Shown one piece after another: positions 1 through 8,217 of a stretch of 15,327 nt of DNA. This DNA is from Pseudomonadota bacterium (GTDB lineage Bacteria > Pseudomonadota > Alphaproteobacteria > Rhodospirillales > UBA2165). Positions within the stretch are counted from its first letter, which is position 1. Each line of letters opens with the position of its first letter. Under the pieces are notes generated by a model, which was given only the letters and a program-made list of their open reading frames with translations, was not told the DNA's origin and searched no databases. Location: positions 1 through 15,327 of the forward strand of contig JAQCKY010000006.1 in NCBI GenBank assembly GCA_027592155.1. Reading direction: 5' to 3'. Made by a program: the position numbers and the translations under genes.

Positions 1-1856
1 TCGGCGAGACGATGCCCCTTCGCCAAAAATTTATCAAATATCCCAACGTTTTTGAGGACCTGCAGGACATAGGGGTTTTCGCCCAAATTTTCGATCTCAA
101 ACTCAGGCCCGAGCGGCGTGCCGAACAAGATGTTCTCCGCCACGGATGCTTTAGAATTGTATTTTTCCTTGTCGAACAGTTCGACATTACTGGCGAAGGA
201 TGGATCTTGCAGCCTATCGCGCAGGCTTAGCCTTGCTTCGAGAACTAACTTCGAAAGATCATCTTGCTCATCAGACTCAATCGTCTGCCTCAGGCCGATT
301 TGATAGACATCGTCCTCCAATGTGACAATCCGAAGCAAGTCGTGAAGATGGGGCGCGATGTCGTCGATGCTTTCGGCACCGGTTGCCAAATAGTCGATCC
401 ATTGAGCATTCAGATCGCTTGTCGAGTTTCCAGAGCTTATCGATTCCTTCAAATCCGATTGCCGTGCAGTCAGCGCCTCGCCATCATAGTCGTGATCGGT
501 CAGGGGACGATGTTTTAATCCGTACAACAGATTATCCCGGATCGAGCCGGCGAAGATGTAGGGCTCCTGGCTGACATAAGCCATGCGTCGCCCGGTCACC
601 GCTTGGGGGAGTTCCGCCAGGTTTTTGTCATCAATGGTGATCCGCCCTCCGGTCGGGCTCACCAGCCTGGCAAGCATTTGAGCGAATTCCGTCTTGCCTC
701 CGCCGCCCGGCCCGATCAACGCGAAATGCTTTGGGAGGTCGACCGAGAGCGATGCTCCTTCGACGACCTTCAATCCATCATCTTCCGCAAGGCTGACATT
801 CGACGCGACAAGCCTGCCGTCTAACGAGCGGATTTCCTCAGGCTCGGTTTCTTGGAGCGCCTCGTCGATCATATTCGGCGGCTCGAACTGCTCAACCAAC
901 TGCGTGTACTTAATGCGCGCATCCTCGGTCCGCTGGTAATGGGTCAGCAGAATTTTCCAGGGTGCGAGGACATCCTTATAGGCACTTAAAACCGCGACCA
1001 AAGCGCCAAGCGTCAGATCGCCGACAATCACCAGAACACCACCGATGGAAAAGAAAAAGAACGGGGTTAACTGAGCAAGGAAGTTATTCAAGAACTTGAT
1101 GAAGAACTTGCGGCGATAAATGTCGAAACGGATTGAGTAGATTTTGCCAAGGCGCGAGGAGAAGTCCGCCAACTCATATCTGGATGTGTCGTTGGCGTGG
1201 ATTTCACTTGCGCCAGCGACGGCCTCTCCGATCCGCTCTGTGAGACGGCGCACGTTCAAGACGCGCTCCTTGCCGAGCTGATTGACCCGCCTCTGCAATT
1301 TAGGGATCAGGTAACCTTGAATTGGATAGAGGGCCACGGCAGCCAGCCCCAGGATCCAATCCTGGACAAACATGAACGCCATCAAGGTGATCAACATGCC
1401 GCCCTGGTAAAACCAGGCAGAAAAAGACTCGCCGATAAAACCGCCAAGCGGCTCTGTTTCGGCAGAGATCATCGATACCAGTTCACCCGACGACGTTTTG
1501 CGAAAATGCGACAAGGGAAATCGGAGAACGCGGGCGATCAATTGATACCGCAAACGGCGCAGCATTCGCTCGCCGACAGCGCCACGGTAGACGTTGATGA
1601 AATATTTGAAGCCGCCGTTCAGGAAAACCAGGATGAGGAAGAAGAAACACAACGCTAAAAGAAACGGTATTTGCTCTAACTCGAATCCGAAAAGAACCTG
1701 TGGTCCGTCACCGCCACCAATGCCCTCGTTGATGATCTGTTTGGGCAAGTCCAGCAGCAAATAATAGAATGGGAAGGAGGCAAACGCGAGCACCGTCAAC
1801 ATGATCTGCTGCCGGAGACTATGGCGAATTATGTAGCTGAAGATGCCCCGTTCCAT
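1..1856 (-). CDS. ABC exporter, fused membrane and ATPase domains (3' end outside window)
   Basis: Half-size ABC exporter with the membrane domain first. The first 618 residues are visible and the reading frame runs off the window. Hydrophobic segments lie at about residues 19-36, 63-82, 150-185 and 250-300, as expected for an exporter-type membrane domain. The nucleotide-binding domain follows, with Walker A GPGGGGKT at 382-389 and Q-loop YVSQEPYIF around Q430. The LSGGQ signature, Walker B and H-loop have not been reached 188 residues after the Q-loop, whereas ordinary exporters reach the signature in roughly 60. The extra stretch is mainly about 447-570 and is charged and helical-looking. 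The motif SIRDNLLYG (438-446) is echoed by SVAENILFG (571-579). The ATG at 1856 is chosen because the exporter-like N-terminus begins there. A purine-rich AGGGAA lies about 13 nt upstream, so the ribosome site is mediocre. It lies downstream of five glycan genes on the same strand, so a glycan or lipid-linked substrate is a reasonable guess, but the substrate is not determined. Confidence 0.9.
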   Translation of the reverse strand, partial: MERGIFSYIIRHSLRQQIMLTVLAFASFPFYYLLLDLPKQIINEGIGGGDGPQVLFGFELEQIPFLLALCFFFLILVFLNGGFKYFINVYRGAVGERMLRRLRYQLIARVLRFPLSHFRKTSSGELVSMISAETEPLGGFIGESFSAWFYQGGMLITLMAFMFVQDWILGLAAVALYPIQGYLIPKLQRRVNQLGKERVLNVRRLTERIGEAVAGASEIHANDTSRYELADFSSRLGKIYSIRFDIYRRKFFIKFLNNFLAQLTPFFFFSIGGVLVIVGDLTLGALVAVLSAYKDVLAPWKILLTHYQRTEDARIKYTQLVEQFEPPNMIDEALQETEPEEIRSLDGRLVASNVSLAEDDGLKVVEGASLSVDLPKHFALIGPGGGGKTEFAQMLARLVSPTGGRITIDDKNLAELPQAVTGRRMAYVSQEPYIFAGSIRDNLLYGLKHRPLTDHDYDGEALTARQSDLKESISSGNSTSDLNAQWIDYLATGAESIDDIAPHLHDLLRIVTLEDDVYQIGLRQTIESDEQDDLSKLVLEARLSLRDRLQDPSFASNVELFDKEKYNSKASVAENILFGTPLGPEFEIENLGENPYVLQVLKNVGIFDKFLAKGHRLA

Positions 1857-1886
1857 GGTGACACCGCTATTCCCTGTCGTTTATCC

Positions 1887-1923
1887 AAAAACGGTAACCC
1901 GAATCGATATGCCGCGTTACCAT
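1887..1923 (-). terminator. Possible weak intrinsic terminator after the glycan operon
   Basis: Read on the minus strand, GGTAAC pairs with GTTACC 17 nt later (1916-1921 with 1893-1898). One A-U and one G-U pair extend the stem, and a run of five U residues (1887-1891) follows almost directly. It sits between the stop of the last glycan gene and the exporter start. The large loop makes it weak. It could reduce rather than stop read-through into the exporter. The rest of this 124-bp gap shows no clear promoter. Confidence 0.3.
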
Positions 1924-1980
1924 CCCCGCGATCTCCAAAGTACCGAAATAATCCCCGGACTCCAACAAATTAGCGGTTTT

Positions 1981-3126
1981 CTAACCAATCCACTGAGCAA
2001 CCAAGCGCGCAGACTCCTCAGCACCCGACATATTAATAGAAATGTCGTTCGGCCGGGGCGAAATCAAGGCATTTTCTACGGCGTCGACAAGCCGTGAGAC
2101 GGTCAGATCGGCCTCGGGAATCTGAAAGAGAAGCCCACGTTCGGCAAGGAGACCGGTTCTGAGCGTCTGCTCGGTTTCCTGGCCACCGGCGTAAGGCACC
2201 GATACCCCCCGCGCCCGCGCTGCCAGCACCTCCATAATCGTGTTATATCCGCCTTGCGAAATCGACAAATGGCAGTTGGCCAAAAGCGTCACAAAATCAG
2301 GCCGCGCACGCTCTACAATGACCCCGTCACCGGTGTGATTCGCCAATTCGGCGAATATCTCCTCCGGCAGACTGTTCCCGGCAAGATATCGCCAAGGCCG
2401 ATCACGAACCGAGGTTTTTGCCCGTGCGTCGAGCGCGGTCCTCAGCAGTATTTCCCCAACCCTGCCGCTGCCCGACGACACGATGATTTCGCCTGTGCCC
2501 TGGGTTCCTTCGGGGTGATCCGCCAATTTCTGATCAACCACATATCCGGTGTAGTTGAGCTTTTCCTCGATGTCTTTGGCCTTTGGAAAGGTTGCATCGA
2601 AAGCGATCAAATTGGGATCGCCATGAACGAGGACCTTGTCGAAATAGCGTTCTACGGTCTCGACCATTTCCAACTGGCGTTCCGGCCTGTTCTTTTCGAC
2701 CAGAATATCGCGGACGGAAGATATCACGACCGGACGAGGTGAAGAGGCCCGCGCGGCTTCCAACAGCGGCAGCAACTCAAACCGCAATGCCCGCCGGCCG
2801 AAGGGGAACAATTCAATGATCAGCGCCGAAGGTTGCAGGCTTTCGTATAGCTTGACCAGTTGGTCACGACGCCCCTGTTTGAGATCGTCGGTGATCTCTT
2901 CGCCGTTGGCATCCACGATCGCCTGAAATCTCCGATCTTGGGCCCGTATCGGCGGCAACTGGACAAATGTCATTCCGGTCTCGTCAACGACGGACTCATT
3001 CTCACCGCCCGAGACGAGCGTAACCTCCAGCCCCCGCTCCGCCATCGCCCGGGCGATGGTTGTTGCCCGCTTCAAATGCCCGATGCCCAGTAAATGCTGA
3101 ACGTAAAATAGAACCCGCGCGGCCAT
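1981..3126 (-). CDS. MurG-like glycosyltransferase (COG4671/GT28 type), second paralog
   Basis: A 381-residue GT-B fold enzyme expected to transfer a sugar from a nucleotide donor in the cytoplasm or at the inner membrane face. The N-terminal domain opens with a beta strand followed by GIGHLKRATT (14-23), the glycine- and histidine-rich loop typical of MurG-like and COG4671 proteins. The C-terminal donor domain has SQGGYNT (290-296) and a GGQETEQ segment (314-320), matching the family's donor-binding region. Length fits the family. No membrane segment or signal peptide is evident. The ATG shares one base with the stop codon of the phosphatase gene upstream (TGATG), indicating translational coupling. 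It is the last gene of the five-gene operon and a paralog of the first. Donor and acceptor are unknown. Confidence 0.85.
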   Translation of the reverse strand: MAARVLFYVQHLLGIGHLKRATTIARAMAERGLEVTLVSGGENESVVDETGMTFVQLPPIRAQDRRFQAIVDANGEEITDDLKQGRRDQLVKLYESLQPSALIIELFPFGRRALRFELLPLLEAARASSPRPVVISSVRDILVEKNRPERQLEMVETVERYFDKVLVHGDPNLIAFDATFPKAKDIEEKLNYTGYVVDQKLADHPEGTQGTGEIIVSSGSGRVGEILLRTALDARAKTSVRDRPWRYLAGNSLPEEIFAELANHTGDGVIVERARPDFVTLLANCHLSISQGGYNTIMEVLAARARGVSVPYAGGQETEQTLRTGLLAERGLLFQIPEADLTVSRLVDAVENALISPRPNDISINMSGAEESARLVAQWIG

Positions 3127-3716
3127 CAGGTCGCCGACATTTTGATATTAAGGTCGGAAATGGTTGGCGTGCCGTCGTCGGCGATATCAAAAAGCTGAAT
3201 ATGGTCATCCAACAGCTTGTGAGGTGGTTTATCCGCCATGTCCCAACCGACAGCCGTGGCATAGAGCGCCCGGATTACACCTTTGTGGCAGACCGCCAGC
3301 GTCGGATCTCCCCTCTCCGCGATCTCAATGAGGAAGCCCCGCATTCTAACCTGCACGTCTCGGGGGCTTTCGCCGCCCGGCCCTCTGAAATCCAGGCCTT
3401 TCGCCTCCCATGCAACCATCAAGTCGCCGAGTTCTTCGCGCAGCGCCGGTAGGGTTGAGCCCTCCCAGGCCCCCCAGCACATCTCGGCAATCCGAGGATC
3501 GGTTTGCGGCGCCTGGCCGGACAGGATTTCCGCCGTCCGGACCGCCCGGCTCAAGGGGCTGGCGACCCAGCGATACGGTCCAAAATTTTCCGGCACCCGC
3601 CAGGTCTCGACGACGCGCTCTCCGGCCTCACCGAGCGGTATATCTGTGCTGCCTTGAACCAACCCCTGCCGGTTCCAGTCCGTTGGGCCATGCCTGATGA
3701 CGCCGAGCTTCGTCAT
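3126..3716 (-). CDS. Histidine phosphatase superfamily protein (phosphoglycerate mutase-like)
   Basis: A 196-residue protein of the branch-1 histidine phosphatase superfamily, which removes phosphate through a phosphohistidine intermediate. The catalytic RHG is at 8-10. The second arginine lies in ASPLSRAVRTAEI (R57), the acidic residue in EMCWGAWEG (E78), and the second histidine in VCHKG (H144), so the active site appears complete. There is no signal peptide, so it should act in the cytoplasm. Its ATG overlaps the stop of the upstream GT4 gene by 4 bp, and its stop overlaps the next start by 1 bp. That placement ties it to glycan synthesis. A sugar-phosphate, nucleotide or lipid-phosphate substrate is possible. 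Relatives include cobalamin-pathway phosphatases, but no cobalamin gene is nearby. The substrate is inferred only from context. Confidence 0.88.
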   Translation of the reverse strand: MTKLGVIRHGPTDWNRQGLVQGSTDIPLGEAGERVVETWRVPENFGPYRWVASPLSRAVRTAEILSGQAPQTDPRIAEMCWGAWEGSTLPALREELGDLMVAWEAKGLDFRGPGGESPRDVQVRMRGFLIEIAERGDPTLAVCHKGVIRALYATAVGWDMADKPPHKLLDDHIQLFDIADDGTPTISDLNIKMSAT

Positions 3717-4840
3717 TGGAGAAGTCCCTCAAATTCGCTCGACAAAAAATTCGCCGCCGCGTTTAGGCTGTGCCGCGTCCGTCCGTTGGCCGCTGCCCTT
3801 TGGGACATTTGGTGGCGCTTTTGCGGATCGGAAATCAAACCGGCGACGGCCTTTGCAAACGCAGACGCGTTACCGGTCTCAACGAGTAAGGCGGTTTCAT
3901 CCGGTATCACGATATCCACCACCCCTCCGGAACGACCGGAAACAACGGGCAGGCCGGCGATCTGCGCTTCGAGCGTCGCCATGCCATAGGCTTCATTAAC
4001 GGAAGGCCAAACAAAGACATCGGCACCCGAATAAATCGCCGGCAGGTCTTCAGCCGCTTTTTCGCCCAGATAACATGTCCGTTCAGTGGGGAGCGCTTCT
4101 TCGACACTACCCCTCGCAGGACCATCGCCGACAACAAGCAATTGCCAGTCAAGATTCCGCAATTCCCGCAGCGCTTTTCCTAATAATTGATAGGACCGAA
4201 GTTTGGCATCGTCGCGCATCATGGCAACCGTCAGCAGCCATGGCTTGGACGGATCAAGCCCGTAAATATCGGCCAGCCCAGCGCGACACTGAGCACGATC
4301 GAGATTGAGATAGGGTTCACAGTCCAAGAACGGCGCCAAGGGTAGCAATTTTCCAGGATGGGTCAGGAGCGGTAAAACACACGGCGTGTTCGCACTGTTG
4401 AGACCGATGATTAAATTCGCCCGCGAAATTGCCGCCGCCGCCGCCCGGTGCCCGATATCCCATGGCCCACCGGCCCGTTTAGGGGCGTAGGACGCCTCGG
4501 CAATGACGTAAGGAATATCGAGAGCGTCGCAAACGGCGGGTCCGATCCAATCGGGGGCTTTGTAATAGAGATGATAAGTGAACCAAATATCGGGTTTTTT
4601 GCTGGCACGATCACGCCTGTATCGCCGGATCAGGCGATCCGCCATGCGCTCTCCCAGCCGCGCCAACCGCGCCTGCCGCTCGACGTCGCCCCCGCCATCT
4701 CGGCTTCGGAATATTGAAGCAATTTCAACGGTATGACCGGCCAAGCTCAAAGCTTGAATCAAGGATTGTGCCATGCGCCGATCCCCCGACGGGACGGGAA
4801 AGTACGGCGATTTGAGCGGGGCGTAAAAGGCGACGTTCAT
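3713..4840 (-). CDS. Glycosyltransferase family 4
   Basis: A 375-residue GT-B retaining glycosyltransferase. The N-terminal acceptor domain begins MNVAFYAPLKSPYFPVPSGD, typical of GT4 enzymes with a glycine/serine-rich loop near the first strand. The C-terminal donor domain contains VFVWPSVNEAYGMATLEAQ, with the family's E-X7-E pair at E283 and E291, followed by AGLPVVSGRSGG for donor binding. Length is normal. Its ATG overlaps the stop of the preceding GT4 gene by 4 bp (ATGA), and its own stop overlaps the phosphatase start by 4 bp. It therefore belongs to the coupled operon. Sugar donor and linkage cannot be predicted. Confidence 0.88.
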   Translation of the reverse strand: MNVAFYAPLKSPYFPVPSGDRRMAQSLIQALSLAGHTVEIASIFRSRDGGGDVERQARLARLGERMADRLIRRYRRDRASKKPDIWFTYHLYYKAPDWIGPAVCDALDIPYVIAEASYAPKRAGGPWDIGHRAAAAAISRANLIIGLNSANTPCVLPLLTHPGKLLPLAPFLDCEPYLNLDRAQCRAGLADIYGLDPSKPWLLTVAMMRDDAKLRSYQLLGKALRELRNLDWQLLVVGDGPARGSVEEALPTERTCYLGEKAAEDLPAIYSGADVFVWPSVNEAYGMATLEAQIAGLPVVSGRSGGVVDIVIPDETALLVETGNASAFAKAVAGLISDPQKRHQMSQRAAANGRTRHSLNAAANFLSSEFEGLLQ

Positions 4841-6102
4841 GCGACCTTTGGTGCCGTCAATTTTTCCGCCAAGTCGAATTTAATCGCCAGGTCCTGGAAA
4901 CAATTATCGAAGCGAAATCTCTCCCGCACACGGCGCTCTCCACCGGTAGCCAGAGTGTGCCTGAACCCCGGATTTTCGATCAGGCGGCATAAATTTTTGG
5001 TCAGGGCTTCAATGTCGCCAGGGTCGGACAACAGCCCGGTTTCTTTATCCAAAATAAGCTCAGGAATTGCCGAAACATTGGTGGATACACAGGCAATCGC
5101 TTGGCTCTGCGCTTCCATCAGGACATTCGGCAAGCCGTCGCGATCGCCATTTTCCGCAATTCGGCAGGGTAGTGCGAATATATCGGCGACACGATAATGG
5201 GAAATTACTTTTTCCTGGGGCTGCGATCCGAGCCAGCGTATACGCGACTCGATCCCCAGGAGACGGGATTGGCGCTGCAGCCGAGCCGCCAATACGCCGC
5301 CTCCAATATGAACAAACCGCCAATTGAGATCATGGGGTAGCCGGGCCAGCGCCTCCAACAAATCTCCATAGCCTTTTTTTTCCACGGCTCTGCCAACGGA
5401 CAAAATAACCACAGGATCGTCGCTGTCATGCCCGTCTCGGAGAGATCCTGACGCCGTACTCGGATGAGAAAAGCGATCGACATCGATCCCGTGATAGACC
5501 AGGGAAATCTTATCCGGATCCCCGGTCAGTCCTTGAAGAAAATCCAGATTCGTTTTGGTGCAGGTGGTAATCCACTCGCAATCATCGATCTTCTCTTCCA
5601 GGTCCCAGCGCGGTGTCGTCCAAATGTCGACGGCATGGGCGGAAGCCGACCAGGGCTTACCGGTCAGGATCGCGGTATAGCGCGCGACCGACGAGGGCGT
5701 GTGCAGGAAATGAGCGTATAGTCTCTCGACGCTCTCCGGCAGCTCAGCCGCCAGCACGAGCGCCTGCCCGAAGCGCCGAACGCGATTGGGTGATATATCT
5801 CTCCTCAAATCCGCCCAAAAAATGCGGCGAGCGGATTTGTAGCCCCCGAATTTCCGGACACGCCGCCAAGCCGTGAAAACCCGCCCAACATCTTGATATA
5901 GATATTCCGGTAAATACCTGACCTTCGCTTGAATCTGCTTATGAACGGGGTGTACCGCTCTATCGGTCGGATGACGCAAGGAGATAATCTCCGCCGCCAG
6001 GCCGCACTTCTCCAACGCCAGAATTTCTTGCGCGATGAATGTCTCGGACAGCCGCGGATATCCTTTAAGGATAATGCCAACGGTCGGCAAAATGTCGGTC
6101 AT
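4837..6102 (-). CDS. Glycosyltransferase family 4 (WcaL-like)
   Basis: A 421-residue GT-B glycosyltransferase of the exopolysaccharide type. The N-terminus GYPRLSETFIAQEILALE (about 14-31) is characteristic of WcaL and related GT4 enzymes. HGIDVDRF (204-211) and SVGRAVEKKGYGDLLEAL (235-252) are classic donor-domain landmarks. The E-X7-E motif is present in modified form as DRDGLPNVLME (320-330), with D322 in place of the first glutamate. The ATG at 6102 is 5 bp after the stop of the first operon gene, and the stop overlaps the next ATG by 4 bp. A run of eight A residues (minus strand) encodes part of VEKKG. It is in frame here. Probably adds one sugar of the operon's glycan; specificity unknown. 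Confidence 0.9.
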   Translation of the reverse strand: MTDILPTVGIILKGYPRLSETFIAQEILALEKCGLAAEIISLRHPTDRAVHPVHKQIQAKVRYLPEYLYQDVGRVFTAWRRVRKFGGYKSARRIFWADLRRDISPNRVRRFGQALVLAAELPESVERLYAHFLHTPSSVARYTAILTGKPWSASAHAVDIWTTPRWDLEEKIDDCEWITTCTKTNLDFLQGLTGDPDKISLVYHGIDVDRFSHPSTASGSLRDGHDSDDPVVILSVGRAVEKKGYGDLLEALARLPHDLNWRFVHIGGGVLAARLQRQSRLLGIESRIRWLGSQPQEKVISHYRVADIFALPCRIAENGDRDGLPNVLMEAQSQAIACVSTNVSAIPELILDKETGLLSDPGDIEALTKNLCRLIENPGFRHTLATGGERRVRERFRFDNCFQDLAIKFDLAEKLTAPKVA

Positions 6103-6107
6103 CTAAT

Positions 6108-7334
6108 TTATGATTTTTGATTAACGACAGCCAACGCGCTCTGGCGCAACGGCCGGTCCGTTAGGCTCTTCATGACCAGCCGGTTGACATTGTCCAACCC
6201 GTCCAACAGCCCGGGTAGAATTACCGTCGAGGGCCGGCGCTGCTGTGTAAGTTGTCGCAGAGCCGTGGCCATACGCGTGGGATCTTTCCGGCCATCATAT
6301 TGAAGCATCGACAGGAGGCCCAATTCCTTGGCCCGCGCGGCCCGAATATATTGTTCCATACGGGGCTTCGTGCGGGGGACAATTAAGCTGGGTTTGTCGA
6401 AGGACAAGATATCGCAGAACGTATTATATCCGCCCATGGCGACAATTCCGGCCGCCTCGGAAACCAAATGTTCGATATGAGAATCGAATGTTATGGCTTC
6501 GACATTCGGCAGATTGGCGATCCGTGCCTGGAACCTTTCTTGGATATCCGAGTGCATGAAGGGGCCGAAGACGATGACGGATGGCAGCGGGATATTGCGA
6601 TCGCACTCATAAGCCGAAATGACCCAATCGATCAGGTTTTCGCCGTCGCCACCGCCACCGGCGGTCACGAGGAAATACGGGTCATCGAATTTTGATAACG
6701 TGGAGGGTGAACTGACGTCCGGGACCCAGTTGCGGAGATAGCCGGTATAAACGATCTTCCGCCGAACAACTTCCGGGATGTCAACGCCCGCCATTGGATC
6801 ATAGAATTGGGGCAATCCGTAGACCCAGATATCGTCATACAATTCGGAAAGGGCCGGCATGACATTTTTTCGCTCCCATTCCGGCCTTAGCTGGGCGGGC
6901 TCATCCATAACGTCTCGCAGCCCAAGAGCCAGATGGGTTCCCCTCTTCTTCAGCATCTCCAGGGTTTCCCGCACCTCACCTCTCAACCCCAGCGGCTCCT
7001 TATCGACGATGAAGACATCAGGATCAAAAACATCCGCCGTATGCTGAATGATCGATCCCCGTAGCACCATTGTTTGATCGATCTTAAGATGAAGCTTTAG
7101 CGAGGTGTATTCACCGTTCCGAAGCTTGATGACGCCGGGAACCCGGACAAAATCAACCCGTGCGCGAAAATCGAAACTGCCGATGATTGGCGACCCCGAA
7201 AGGATCAGGACCGACAGCTTATCATTCGCACCAACCAGGGCATGAGCAATCGTCCGGGAGCGGCGAAGGTGGCCCAGGCCAAAACTATCATGGCTGTATA
7301 TGAGGATGCGGGCATCGTCCCGTTTGTCGCTCAT
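6108..7334 (-). CDS. MurG-like glycosyltransferase (COG4671/GT28 type), first paralog
   Basis: A 408-residue predicted GT-B glycosyltransferase and the first gene of the minus-strand glycan operon. GLGHLRRSRTIAHAL (19-33) is the family's N-terminal signature. TAGGGGDG (224-231) begins the C-terminal domain, and MGGYNT (300-305) followed by VPRTKPRMEQYIRA forms the donor site. It resembles the last gene of the operon in both signatures but is clearly diverged. The ATG at 7334 is preceded by a good ribosome site, AGAGGGA, at about 8 nt. The promoter must lie in the gap shared with the divergent gene. Sugar and acceptor unknown. Confidence 0.85.
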   Translation of the reverse strand: MSDKRDDARILIYSHDSFGLGHLRRSRTIAHALVGANDKLSVLILSGSPIIGSFDFRARVDFVRVPGVIKLRNGEYTSLKLHLKIDQTMVLRGSIIQHTADVFDPDVFIVDKEPLGLRGEVRETLEMLKKRGTHLALGLRDVMDEPAQLRPEWERKNVMPALSELYDDIWVYGLPQFYDPMAGVDIPEVVRRKIVYTGYLRNWVPDVSSPSTLSKFDDPYFLVTAGGGGDGENLIDWVISAYECDRNIPLPSVIVFGPFMHSDIQERFQARIANLPNVEAITFDSHIEHLVSEAAGIVAMGGYNTFCDILSFDKPSLIVPRTKPRMEQYIRAARAKELGLLSMLQYDGRKDPTRMATALRQLTQQRRPSTVILPGLLDGLDNVNRLVMKSLTDRPLRQSALAVVNQKS

Positions 7335-7413
7335 AACTGTTCCCTCTCGAAAGATCTTGTATGATACCTTACACGCGCACCCAAAAGCGGTAAACGTCCG
7401 GCTCGGTCATTGC

Positions 7414-7422
7414 TGCTATAAC
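7414..7422 (+). promoter_or_regulatory. Candidate extended -10 promoter for the divergent glycosyltransferase
   Basis: TGCTATAAC fits the extended -10 pattern TGnTATAAT with one mismatch and lies 33 nt before the ATG at 7456. No convincing -35 is seen at the expected distance, which is tolerated by extended -10 promoters. The same 121-bp gap must also hold the promoter of the minus-strand glycan operon, for which I found no confident -35/-10 pair. Confidence 0.3.
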
Positions 7423-7455
7423 AACCGCAAGTTATTGGAAACATATAGCAAATTT

Positions 7456-8202
7456 ATGACAGATTGCGAATCCGAACGTTCGAAACTCTCGCTGCTTTGC
7501 CCAACGCGCGGTCGCCCGGACGACTTTTCCCGATTCGTCCGCAGTGTCGCCGATACCGCTGGAGAGCCCGGTCGCGTTGAAGTTCTCGCCTATGTGGATG
7601 AGGACGACGACTGCAAATTCGAATATATCCTGGCGCTGAAAACATTGCTGACCGACCCCCGGGTCGGCCTCCTTTTGGGCCTGGATCTCGTTGTCGATGA
7701 GCCGTTGAACACCCCGTTGATCAACAATATTCTCGCCGAACGGTCGAGTGGCGACATTCTTCTTATTGCCAATGATGACCAGATTTATCGCGATAAGGGT
7801 TGGGATATCCGCATTGACGAAGAGGTTAAAAAATTTCCGGATCAGATTTATTGCATGTGGTTCGACGACGGCCGTTACGGCGAAAAGATCTGCACCTTTC
7901 CAATCGTCAGCCGACGCTGGGTCGATACCCTGGGGTATGTGGAGCCCCCGATGTTCGAACATTTTAACTGTGATCTATGGACATGGCAGATCGGCCACAT
8001 GGTCGGCCGTTTGAATTATATCGGCGATATTTTCGTCGAGCATGCGCATCCGGATACCGGGAAATCGGAGAGCGACGAGACAACCGAACGAAACCTTCGA
8101 GGCAACCGCCCTCAAAGAGATCAAGCTTGGTTCACCCGGTTTGAGCGCTACCGGATTCTGGATGCCGGGTTGCTCCAGGACGTGATAGAGGCCGAAGCCT
8201 AG
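7456..8202 (+). CDS. GT-A-like glycosyltransferase (family 2-related)
   Basis: A 248-residue protein resembling GT-A fold glycosyltransferases. LSLLCPTRGRPDDFSRFVRS (11-30) is the first strand and donor-base loop typical of family 2. AYVDEDDD (45-52) fits the acidic loop, and LLIANDDQIYRDKGWD (102-117) holds the metal-binding acidic pair as NDD rather than DXD. No membrane segment is visible. The frame stays open upstream to another possible start at 7300, but that would overlap the divergent gene. The family homology begins after 7456, so the ATG at 7456 is preferred even though its ribosome site is weak. It is divergent from the glycan operon and probably works with it. The stop overlaps that of the converging iron-transport ATPase gene. 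Confidence 0.75.
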   Translation: MTDCESERSKLSLLCPTRGRPDDFSRFVRSVADTAGEPGRVEVLAYVDEDDDCKFEYILALKTLLTDPRVGLLLGLDLVVDEPLNTPLINNILAERSSGDILLIANDDQIYRDKGWDIRIDEEVKKFPDQIYCMWFDDGRYGEKICTFPIVSRRWVDTLGYVEPPMFEHFNCDLWTWQIGHMVGRLNYIGDIFVEHAHPDTGKSESDETTERNLRGNRPQRDQAWFTRFERYRILDAGLLQDVIEAEA

Positions 8203-8217
8203 GCTTTGCCGCTTTTT
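8190..8217 (+). terminator. Possible terminator overlapping two convergent stop codons
   Basis: AAGCCTAGGCTT (8195-8206) is a perfect 12-bp palindrome. Flanking GGC (8190-8192) and GCC (8208-8210) can extend the stem across a small internal loop, and five T residues follow on the plus strand (8213-8217). The palindrome contains both overlapping stop codons. It could end transcription of the plus-strand glycosyltransferase. The stem is short and interrupted, so strength is uncertain. Confidence 0.35.

Noticed and set aside
3126..3716. Histidine phosphatase as the missing heptose 7-phosphate phosphatase
   Set aside because: The known GmhB enzyme is a HAD-type phosphatase, and this gene sits in a different operon about 9 kb away; no sequence feature supports the role.
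1..7334. Long plus-strand open frames opposite the glycan genes
   Set aside because: They lie wholly inside well-supported minus-strand genes, show no family features and are explained as GC-rich antisense frames.
7359..7367. GTATGATAC palindrome near the glycan operon start
   Set aside because: Too short to name as an operator and matches no regulator that I recognise.
7300..7455. N-terminal extension of the GT-A-like gene by 52 residues
   Set aside because: It overlaps the divergent operon's first codons, covers the likely promoter region and adds residues without family features; the ATG at 7456 fits better.
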